From the NCBI GenBank assembly GCA_900553395.1, contig USDJ01000002.1, forward strand, positions 62,001 to 126,000: 64,000 nt of DNA, given 5' to 3'. Positions 53,855-61,597 of this stretch are shown here, in pieces; the first letter of the stretch is position 1; the number at the start of each line of letters is the position of its first letter. A program made the position numbers and the translations under genes. This DNA is from an uncultured Mycoplasmatota bacterium. GTDB lineage: Bacteria; Bacillota_I; Bacilli_A; RF39; UBA660. The notes below the pieces were generated by a model. That model saw nothing but the letters and a program-made list of their open reading frames with translations, made no database searches and was not told the DNA's origin.

Positions 53855-56066
53855 GGAACGTCCTGCTTATTACTTCTTTTTGTTGCTCACGAGTTAATTT
53901 ATTAAAATTAACCGCATATCCAGAAACTCTAATTGTTAAATTAGGATACTTATTAGGATTATTCATAGCGTCTATTAACATTTGTTTATCTAAAACATTG
54001 ACATTTAAATGATGTGCTTTACTTCCAAAATAACCATCTAATATTTTAATTAAATTTTCACTTCTAGTTTCTAATGAATCTCCTAAACTATCTGGAACTA
54101 TCGAGAAAGTATTTGAAATACCGTCTTCACAACAATCCTTATAAGGTATTTTAGCTACTGACGAAAGTGAAGCCAAAGCACCCGATTTATCTGCTCCTTG
54201 AGTTGGATTTGCTCCTGGTGCGAAAGGCACTCCACTTTTTCTACCGTCGGGAGTAGCACCTGTAGCTTTTCCATATACAACATTAGATGTTATAGTCAAA
54301 ATAGATAATGTTGGTTTTGCATTTTTATAAAGAGGATATTTTTTTAACTCTCTATAAACTCTTTTTACTAAATTAACTGCTACAGCGTCTACTCTATCAT
54401 CATTATTTCCGTATCTTGGAAAATCAAATTCTATATCGAATGAATTAGTAAGTCCTCTATCATCCCTTTTTACTCTAACATGTCCATATTGTAAAGCTGA
54501 AAATGAGTCTGTAACTATTGAAAGTCCAGCTAAGCCAAAAGCCATTAAATACTCTGGATTAGTATCCAAAAATGCCATTTGACTACTTTCATATGCATAT
54601 TTATCATGCATATAATGAATTATATTTAAAGCATCTACATATATTTTTACAGTTTTCTTTAAAACTTTATCAAATTGTTTTAATACTTCTTCACAATCTA
54701 AATATTCTCCTTCAATAGGATCTATTCCATCTATAACAAGTTCCCCAGTTATCTCATCTCTACCACCATTTAACGCATAAAGTAAAACTTTAACAAAATT
54801 AATTCTAGCTCCAAAGAATTGTGTTTGATGGCCAAGGCTCATTGCAGAAACGCAACAGCTTATAGCATAGTCATTTCCATACATAGGTCTCATTAAATCA
54901 TCATTTTCAAACTGTAAAGTATGTGTTTTGATTGACATCGAAGTAGCAAACTGTTTGAAATTTTCTGGAAGTTTCTTACTCCAAAGTATAGTCAAATTAG
55001 GTTCTGCAGATTCTCCTATGTTATTTAATGTATTTAAAATTCTAAATGAAGTTTTGGTTACAAATGATTCTTCATCATCCTTCATTCCACCTATTGATTC
55101 AGTAACCCAAGTAGGATCTCCGGCAAATAATTCATTATATTCTGGAGTTCTCAAATGACGCACCAATCTTAATTTAATTACAAATTGATCTATCAATTCT
55201 TGAGCTTGCTCTTCTGTCAATATTCCTCTTTTTATATCACGTTCTATATAAATATCGAAAAAAGTTGTATTTCTGCCAATACTTGTTGCAGCACCATTAT
55301 TTTGTTTTACTGCTGCCAAATATGCAAAATAAACCCATTGTATAGCTTCTTTAGCATCTCTAGCTGGCTTTGATACATCAAATCCATATCTTGATGCCAT
55401 TTTCTTTATTAAATTTAAAGCTTTTATTTGTTCACTAACTTCTTCTCTTAATTGAATTATTGATATATCAGATAGATTATTTAGTTTTTCCAAATCATTT
55501 TTTTTACATTCTATTAAGTAATCAGCACCATATAAAGCAAGTCTTCTATAATCCCCTATGATTCTACCTCTGCCATATGCATCAGGTAAACCTGTTATCA
55601 AATGATTATGACGTGCTTTTTTAATATCACTCGTATATGCATCAAACACTCCATCATTATGAGTTTTTCTATATTCTTTAAACTTGTCTTCTAATTCTTT
55701 ACTTAAATGAAAACCATAGGCTTCTAAAGCCTTATCAACCATTCTAATTCCACCATATGGATTAACAATTCTTTTTAAAGGCTCATCAGTTTGAAGACCT
55801 ACTATAACTTCATTTGATCTATCTATATATCCTGGATCAAACGAATCTATACCACTCATATTAAATGTATCAACATCAAGAACACCACTTATAGCTTCCT
55901 TAGCAAGCAATTTTTTGCATTTATTCCACACTTTAGATGTCTTTTTACTAATATCTGTTAAAAAATCATCTCCTAAAGTATATTCAGTATAGTTATTTTC
56001 TATAAAATCTATAACGTCTATATTTTTATGCCATTTGGTTCCCTTAAAACCTTCCCATTCATTCAT
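53841..56066 (-). CDS. pflB: Formate acetyltransferase (pyruvate formate-lyase)
   Basis: 741 residues. Active-site Cys pair in ISCCVSAMSLG, and glycyl radical loop RVSGYAVNF near the C-terminus. Converts pyruvate and CoA to acetyl-CoA and formate. With nifJ in the same window, the organism has two anaerobic routes from pyruvate. It overlaps ligA by eight bases. Confidence 0.97.
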   Translation of the reverse strand: MNEWEGFKGTKWHKNIDVIDFIENNYTEYTLGDDFLTDISKKTSKVWNKCKKLLAKEAISGVLDVDTFNMSGIDSFDPGYIDRSNEVIVGLQTDEPLKRIVNPYGGIRMVDKALEAYGFHLSKELEDKFKEYRKTHNDGVFDAYTSDIKKARHNHLITGLPDAYGRGRIIGDYRRLALYGADYLIECKKNDLEKLNNLSDISIIQLREEVSEQIKALNLIKKMASRYGFDVSKPARDAKEAIQWVYFAYLAAVKQNNGAATSIGRNTTFFDIYIERDIKRGILTEEQAQELIDQFVIKLRLVRHLRTPEYNELFAGDPTWVTESIGGMKDDEESFVTKTSFRILNTLNNIGESAEPNLTILWSKKLPENFKQFATSMSIKTHTLQFENDDLMRPMYGNDYAISCCVSAMSLGHQTQFFGARINFVKVLLYALNGGRDEITGELVIDGIDPIEGEYLDCEEVLKQFDKVLKKTVKIYVDALNIIHYMHDKYAYESSQMAFLDTNPEYLMAFGLAGLSIVTDSFSALQYGHVRVKRDDRGLTNSFDIEFDFPRYGNNDDRVDAVAVNLVKRVYRELKKYPLYKNAKPTLSILTITSNVVYGKATGATPDGRKSGVPFAPGANPTQGADKSGALASLSSVAKIPYKDCCEDGISNTFSIVPDSLGDSLETRSENLIKILDGYFGSKAHHLNVNVLDKQMLIDAMNNPNKYPNLTIRVSGYAVNFNKLTREQQKEVISRTFHERI

Positions 56067-58062
56067 TTTTACCTCCTATATTATTCAAAAATTCTTCTTC
56101 TTTCCATACTTCTATGCCAAGTTTTATAGCATCATTATATTTACTTCCCGGATTATCGCCTACTATTACTACATCAGTTTTTTTACTAACAGAATTGGTA
56201 TTTTTACCTCCTAATGTTTCAATTAATTCGCGAGCTTCGTCTCTAGTCATTTTACTTAGTGTTCCTGTTAGAACAAAAGTCTTATTTAAAAATAATTCAT
56301 TTATATTTTTGCTTTTACCTATATATATAGTGTTTACATTAAACTTTTTTAATTCATTTATTTCATTTATATTGGTTTCATTATTAAAATAATCTTTTAT
56401 ACTAGTTGCTATTACGTCTCCTATATCTGGTATTATTGATAATTCTTCTACACTAGCATTCATTATAAAATCTAAAGAATTAAAATATTCACTAAGTATT
56501 TTAGCCGTCTTTTTTCCTATATGTCTTATCCCTAAGCCAAATAATAATTTTTCTAAAGAATTATTTTTGCTCTTTTCTATATTATCAAGTAAGTTATTAA
56601 TACTTTTTTCTCCAAATCCCTCTAATTCCATTAAAGATTCCTTATTTTTATAGAGCTTATAATAATCACTAATATGTTTTAAAAAGCCCATATTATAAAA
56701 ATCCTCTACAATTCTTTCTCCGAATCCTTCTATATTCATAGCATCTCTTGATGAAAAATGTATTAGGTTTTCTATATTTCTTGCATCACATAATGGATTA
56801 GTGCAGAAATAAGCTACTTCATTTTCTTTTTTTATTAATTTTGTTCCACATATAGGACAATTTTCTATCATCTTAAAAGGTAACTCTTCGCCAGTTCTTC
56901 TTTCCTTTTTTACCTCAACTACTTCTGGTATTACATCTCCAGCTTTTCTAATAGAAACAATATCTCCAATTCTAATATCTTTTTCCATAATATAATCTTG
57001 ATTATTCAAAGTAGCGCTTCTAACAATACTTCCTTGAAGTCTAACTGGATCTAAATCAGCTCTCGGAGTTATTTTACCAGTCCTGCCTACACAAAATTCT
57101 ATATCGATTAGTTTAGTTAAAACTTCTTGCGCTGGAAATTTATAAGCTATAGCCCATTTTGGAACCTTAGCCGTAACTCCAAGTCTCTTTTGGCTAGAAA
57201 AATCATTTACTTTTATAACAATTCCATCTATCTCATATGGAAGAGATAATCTATGCTTATTCCAATATTCTATATATTCTATAACATCTTCTATATTATG
57301 AGCTAACTTTATATTCGGATTAACTGTAAAAGTTAAATCTTTCATAAAATTTAACGCTTCATACTGAGTTTTTATATTATAATCTACTGGAGTTGGTAAG
57401 TGATACATAAAAGTCGCTAAATTACGAGATGCTGAGATTTTACTATCTAGTTGTCTAATAGATCCCGCAGCTGCATTTCTAGGGTTAGCAAACTCTTTTT
57501 CTCCCTTTTTTCTTCTTTCTTCATTTAACTTAGAAAATGAAGCAGTTGGCATATAAATTTCTCCTCTTACTTCAATATCTATATCACTAGGAAGAGATAA
57601 TGGAACATTTTTTATAGTTTTAACATTATGTGTGATATCTTCACCTATAGTTCCATCACCACGTGTTGCACCTCTTACAAGTTGTCCATTTTTATATAAA
57701 AGAGAAACGCTTAAGCCATCTATCTTAAGTTCACATACGTATTCTGGATTTTCAACTGTTTTTCTAACTTTGGAATCAAAATCTAGAACTTCCTCAACAT
57801 TGAATACATCTCCAAGACTCATCATAGGTACTTCGTGTGTTACTTTTTTAAAATCACTTATGACTTCGCCACCTATTCTAACGGTTGGAGAATCACTCCT
57901 AACTAAACTTGGGTTGTTAGTTTCTAATTTTATAAGTTCATCCATATAACTATCATATTCCTGATCAGTTATGCTAGGATCATCTAAAGTATAATACTCA
58001 TAACTAGCTTTATTTAAAATTTTTATAAGTTCATCAATACGTTTTTTTTCTTTTTCTAGCAT
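56059..58062 (-). CDS. ligA: NAD-dependent DNA ligase
   Basis: 667 residues, full length. Adenylation Lys in CELKIDGLSVSL, OB-fold, zinc finger (CPICGTKL... CTNPLC), helix-hairpin-helix repeats and a C-terminal BRCT domain (FVLTGTLSKMTRDEARELIE). Seals nicks in replication and repair. It sits between an SDR gene and pflB, with tight spacing, though the functions are unrelated. Confidence 0.97.
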   Translation of the reverse strand: MLEKEKKRIDELIKILNKASYEYYTLDDPSITDQEYDSYMDELIKLETNNPSLVRSDSPTVRIGGEVISDFKKVTHEVPMMSLGDVFNVEEVLDFDSKVRKTVENPEYVCELKIDGLSVSLLYKNGQLVRGATRGDGTIGEDITHNVKTIKNVPLSLPSDIDIEVRGEIYMPTASFSKLNEERRKKGEKEFANPRNAAAGSIRQLDSKISASRNLATFMYHLPTPVDYNIKTQYEALNFMKDLTFTVNPNIKLAHNIEDVIEYIEYWNKHRLSLPYEIDGIVIKVNDFSSQKRLGVTAKVPKWAIAYKFPAQEVLTKLIDIEFCVGRTGKITPRADLDPVRLQGSIVRSATLNNQDYIMEKDIRIGDIVSIRKAGDVIPEVVEVKKERRTGEELPFKMIENCPICGTKLIKKENEVAYFCTNPLCDARNIENLIHFSSRDAMNIEGFGERIVEDFYNMGFLKHISDYYKLYKNKESLMELEGFGEKSINNLLDNIEKSKNNSLEKLLFGLGIRHIGKKTAKILSEYFNSLDFIMNASVEELSIIPDIGDVIATSIKDYFNNETNINEINELKKFNVNTIYIGKSKNINELFLNKTFVLTGTLSKMTRDEARELIETLGGKNTNSVSKKTDVVIVGDNPGSKYNDAIKLGIEVWKEEEFLNNIGGKNE

Positions 58063-58088
58063 TTTATCACCCTTATAATTATATCATA

Positions 58089-58838
58089 TTATTTAATTTT
58101 TCTGTGTTGAATATTATAAGTTAATCTCAATTTTAATTTATTTGGTAATAATCTTCCAAATATATATATCATTTTTATAGAAAATCCTGGTATTATTAAA
58201 AGTTTACCTTTAAACATTTTTTTAATAGCATAGCGTGCTACAAAATCACTTGGAAGTGACTTGATTTTGAATTCGCATCCCGCTACATTATTAAAATTAG
58301 TATCTACTGGTCCTGGACATAAACAGCTTATCTTTACATTACTATTAATGTGCCTTAACTCTTCATATAAAGCTAAAGTCAAATTATAGACATAAGCTTT
58401 AGTTGAATAATAAGTTGCCATTAAAGGCCCCGGTTGGAATGCAGCACTAGAAGAAACATTAAGTATGTATCCTGAATCCCTTTTTATAAAATCAGATATA
58501 AATAACTTAGTAAGTACGTGAAGAGCTTTAATATTTAAGTCTATCATATCTAATTCTTTTGAAATATTAGATTCATTAAATGGTCCAATAAGACCAAATC
58601 CTGCATTATTAATAAGTATTTCTATATTTTTATCTTTAACCATATCATATAATTTATAACAATTATTAATATCACCTAAGTCCATAGCAATTATTTCGAC
58701 CTTAGTATTTATTTTATTCTTTACTTCTTCTAGCTTCTTTTTATCCCTAGCTACTAATATTAAATCATAGCCTTTACTACCTAAATATATAGCCATATCA
58801 CGGCCTATACCACTACTAGCACCTGTTATTAATACCAT
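58089..58838 (-). CDS. Short-chain dehydrogenase/reductase
   Basis: 249 residues. NAD(P) site GASSGIGRDMA, NNAGFGLIGP, and catalytic YSTKAY (Y-x3-K) with preceding Ser in LNVSSSAAF. The C-terminus is basic with a hydrophobic stretch (LLIIPGFSIKMIYIFGRLLP), as in membrane-associated SDRs of the DltE/YqjQ group. Substrate unknown. It begins the SDR-ligA-pflB-pflA-lipoprotein run. Confidence 0.85.
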   Translation of the reverse strand: MVLITGASSGIGRDMAIYLGSKGYDLILVARDKKKLEEVKNKINTKVEIIAMDLGDINNCYKLYDMVKDKNIEILINNAGFGLIGPFNESNISKELDMIDLNIKALHVLTKLFISDFIKRDSGYILNVSSSAAFQPGPLMATYYSTKAYVYNLTLALYEELRHINSNVKISCLCPGPVDTNFNNVAGCEFKIKSLPSDFVARYAIKKMFKGKLLIIPGFSIKMIYIFGRLLPNKLKLRLTYNIQHRKIK

Positions 58839-58863
58839 GTTATCACCTATTTAATTATATAAT

Positions 58864-58890
58864 AAAAAAAATCTAAAAACTAGATTTTTC
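58864..58890 (-). terminator. Terminator after the pilin pseudogene
   Basis: AAATCTA pairs with TAGATTT around a four-base loop, followed by eight Ts. Confidence 0.75.
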
Positions 58891-58899
58891 ATAATAATA

Positions 58900-59484
58900 T
58901 TATAATTTGTCCTTGCTTACTTCAATAACAGGACGAATGCCTAAGTATTGTACATATAAATACTTCAAGTCAAAAACACTAACACCAAATATAGGATGAC
59001 AGATTGTGTATAAAAGTCATCTTCCTGGTAATCATCTGTAATAGTACTAGAATTTTCTTTAGTTTTTTTATATCGGGCAACCAATTACTCTTAGATTTTA
59101 CTTGAGTTGTAGTAAGATTGCTTTCTGAAAATCCAATAGAACTCAAGTCGGTAACTATCTTTTTTACATCTATTGAAGTTATACCCATAATGCTTATAAC
59201 TTTTTCCATAGATAATATTTTTGAAGTATAGCTTGAATAGTCTATTGTGTAATCTATTCCATCACTACAAATAGAACCACTTGCCACATCGAAGTCTATA
59301 TTAGCTTGTCTACTCGCTACTGTATCATTTATAGCATCTATATAAAATTCTACACTTCTTAATGCTACATTCTTTCTAGAATCATGAATCATATTTGTAC
59401 TATTGGAAAAGCTATCAAAGCTATTATCGCTAGTATAACTAATACTGCAAGAAGTTCTATTAATGTAAATTATCTATTCTTCAC
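58900..59484 (-). pseudogene. Broken type IV pilin-like gene
   Basis: Reading from GTG after GGTGA gives KNR, a TAA stop, then FTLIELLAVLVILAIIALIA: the stop replaces the Gly of the prepilin cleavage site. A one-base loss after FPIV shifts the frame before MIHDSRKNVALRSVEFYIDA. The middle (SDGIDYTIDYSSYTSKIL) matches the 43.8-kb pilin-like gene (SIEYTIDYSDFKSRLI). After KSNWLPDIKK another frame change occurs, and the old C-terminus GIRPVIEVSKDKL reappears in a different frame before the terminator. So there are at least three lesions, while promoter and terminator remain intact. Confidence 0.85.
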
Positions 59485-59499
59485 ATTATCACCATTTTA

Positions 59500-59528
59500 A
59501 GTATATAAAAAGTTTGACAAAATGTCAA
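59500..59528 (-). promoter_or_regulatory. Promoter of the pilin pseudogene, inside the upstream terminator
   Basis: Consensus TTGACA, 17-base spacer, TATACT. The -35 hexamer is made by the terminator hairpin of the gene before it. Confidence 0.75.
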
Positions 59529-59532
59529 ACTA
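59505..59532 (-). terminator. Terminator after Cys-His-Asp paralogue A
   Basis: AGTTTGACA pairs with TGTCAAACT around a three-base loop, followed by TTTTA. Perfect stem. Confidence 0.85.
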
Positions 59533-59536
59533 GCTA

Positions 59537-60523
59537 TTATCTTTTTTCAAAACTCATATTTGGCTTTTTTAATAATTTAAGTTGAAAGCCTAATGTATCT
59601 TGACTCTCATGATCTAACTGTGAATCACTGCCTTCAAAAAAGTGAATATAGTCTAGTGCTGTATATGGAGTTGTATAACTAAAATCATTTGTTTCTTCAT
59701 AAAATAAGGCGTTTCTAAATGATATAGCAAAACCATCTAAGTAGGCTTTTATATTTTCTTCTGTTGCCTCTATATATCCATCACTTAATATTTTCATAGC
59801 TACTTCTTTTCTCTTTTCATCCATTAACATAGCCTTACCTGCTGATATTCCAGTGAAATGCATAATTCCCAGTCTATCTAAGCAATTATTAGCTAAGAGA
59901 AAAAATTGACGATATGAGCAATCTACTATATATTTTTTACCATCTATAACTATTATATTAAAGTAATGAAATCTAAGATCATTTGGAAGATTTAGATTTT
60001 TTTTAAAACCTGGACTGATTACTAAACTTTGTGACTTTACAGAATACTTTGAACTTACTTTATTTACTATATTGCTAGCTTCAAAACATAAATTTCTGAG
60101 TGGATGAAGCATTAAAGTATTTAACAAAACTTCCAAATCACTTGATTGTGTAATGCTAGATGCTAACTCTATTCTTGAATCACGAACGATACATCGTATT
60201 ATATCTTCACCATCATCTTGTCTGCTTAAAACATCTAAAGATATTTTGGGATTTGATTCTACTAAAAATATCTTGCTATGATTAATATTTTCAAAACGTG
60301 ATAATGAACATATTTTACTTTTAACATCTGAATAATAATGTACACTAACTCTTGCGTTGCAGAAGTCATTTAATTGAGCATTTAAAGTTTTTATTCTTCT
60401 ATAAATTAAATTTAAATTTTCACCAAGAGCAATAATATCATCTGGGTCTGAAGTAGAACCACTTAATTCTTTAAATTCGTCTATATATTTATCTATTTGT
60501 TTTAAGCATCTTTTAAATATCAC
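59537..60523 (-). CDS. Putative papain/transglutaminase-like cysteine hydrolase, paralogue A
   Basis: About 328 residues, no signal or membrane segment. The N-terminal half is helical with no recognised family. A candidate Cys-His-Asp triad is seen: NLCFEASNIV (C about 146), FHYFNIIVIDG (H about 186) and KKYIVDCSYRQFF (D about 201, with Gln in YRQFF). The H-x(14)-D-x4-Q layout matches papain-like and transglutaminase-like folds found in effectors and toxins. It shares its C-terminal half with the gene directly upstream, including 264 identical bases. Start: GTG five bases after AGGTGA, at the position equivalent to the paralogue's start. An earlier GTG is possible. It has its own promoter and terminator. 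Function is not known. Confidence 0.7.
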   Translation of the reverse strand: MIFKRCLKQIDKYIDEFKELSGSTSDPDDIIALGENLNLIYRRIKTLNAQLNDFCNARVSVHYYSDVKSKICSLSRFENINHSKIFLVESNPKISLDVLSRQDDGEDIIRCIVRDSRIELASSITQSSDLEVLLNTLMLHPLRNLCFEASNIVNKVSSKYSVKSQSLVISPGFKKNLNLPNDLRFHYFNIIVIDGKKYIVDCSYRQFFLLANNCLDRLGIMHFTGISAGKAMLMDEKRKEVAMKILSDGYIEATEENIKAYLDGFAISFRNALFYEETNDFSYTTPYTALDYIHFFEGSDSQLDHESQDTLGFQLKLLKKPNMSFEKR

Positions 60524-60541
60524 AAAATTCACCTGATAAGT

Positions 60542-60569
60542 ATTGTACTATTTTTTTTAATAATGTCAA
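60542..60569 (-). promoter_or_regulatory. Promoter of paralogue A
   Basis: Consensus TTGACA, 16-base spacer, TACAAT. Confidence 0.75.
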
Positions 60570-60593
60570 ATTAGCAATTTTTTAAAATAAGAT

Positions 60594-61544
60594 TTATCTT
60601 TTTTCAAAACTCATATTTGGATTTTTTAATGGTTTAAGTTGAAGACCAAGTGTCTTTTTACTCTCATGATCTAACTGTGAATCACTGCCTTCAAAAAAGT
60701 GAATATAGTCTAGTGCTGTATATGGAGTTGTATAACTAAAATCATTTGTTTCTTCATAAAATAAGGCGTTTCTAAATGATATAGCAAAACCATCTAAGTA
60801 GGCTTTTATATTTTCTTCTGTTGCCTCTATATATCCATCACTTAATATTTTCATAGCTACTTCTTTTCTCTTTTCATCCATTAACATAGCCTTACCTGCT
60901 GATATTCCAGTGAAATGCATAATCCCTAGTCTATCTAAACAATTACTAGCTAAAAGAAAAAATTGGCGATATGAGCAATCTACTATATATTTTTTACCAT
61001 TTATAACTACTATATTAAAGTAATGAAAATTTAATTCACTTGGTATATCCGAATCTTTTTTAAACCCAGGATAAATTATTACACTTTTTGATTTAGCACC
61101 CATTAAAAGGCTAACTTCATCTACTATATCACTAGCTTTAGAACAACAATCTACTAAAGAACTTTTTACTGTAAATTCATTTAAGGAAATGGATAAATCA
61201 GATATAAGTCTTAATCTAGAATATTTTATGATACGTTTTATTATTTCACTATTCTCATTTGAAAATACTAAATCATAAGTAAGATTTGGAAACGAATCTA
61301 TTAAAAATTTGTCTGGGTAAAGAAAATCTGATAGTTCAAATATTCTTTCGCCTACAGCATCATAATAAAATTTTCTCGTTTTGCCTTTAGAAGTATAATA
61401 ATATTCTTGTTGATAAGCTTTAATTCTTTTATAAAAGTCATTTATTCTTCTTTCAAGTATATCCTCTTCTAAGCAAAAATCTTCTCTTTCAAAATCCATC
61501 ATACATTTGTCTATTTTTCTCAAATATTTTTGTTCTATCATCAC
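60594..61544 (-). CDS. Putative papain/transglutaminase-like cysteine hydrolase, paralogue B
   Basis: 316 residues. Same layout as paralogue A: a divergent helical N-terminal half (about 130 residues with little identity), then CCSKASDIV (C134), FHYFNIVVING (H174) and KKYIVDCSYRQFF (D189, Q194). From there to the end the two proteins are nearly identical (FTGISAGKAMLMDEKRKEVA and following). The triad residues are kept although the flanks differ, which supports a functional role. The start is GTG or the next codon ATG after AGGTGA. It lies 53 bases after the U32 gene with its own promoter. Substrate unknown. Confidence 0.7.
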   Translation of the reverse strand: MMIEQKYLRKIDKCMMDFEREDFCLEEDILERRINDFYKRIKAYQQEYYYTSKGKTRKFYYDAVGERIFELSDFLYPDKFLIDSFPNLTYDLVFSNENSEIIKRIIKYSRLRLISDLSISLNEFTVKSSLVDCCSKASDIVDEVSLLMGAKSKSVIIYPGFKKDSDIPSELNFHYFNIVVINGKKYIVDCSYRQFFLLASNCLDRLGIMHFTGISAGKAMLMDEKRKEVAMKILSDGYIEATEENIKAYLDGFAISFRNALFYEETNDFSYTTPYTALDYIHFFEGSDSQLDHESKKTLGLQLKPLKNPNMSFEKR

Positions 61545-61564
61545 AAGAAATCACCTGGTAAGGT

Positions 61565-61593
61565 ATTATACTTGTTTTACATTATTAAATCAA
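61565..61593 (-). promoter_or_regulatory. Promoter of paralogue B
   Basis: TTGATT, 17-base spacer, TATAAT, just before the ribosome-binding site region. Confidence 0.85.
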
Positions 61594-61597
61594 GTTA

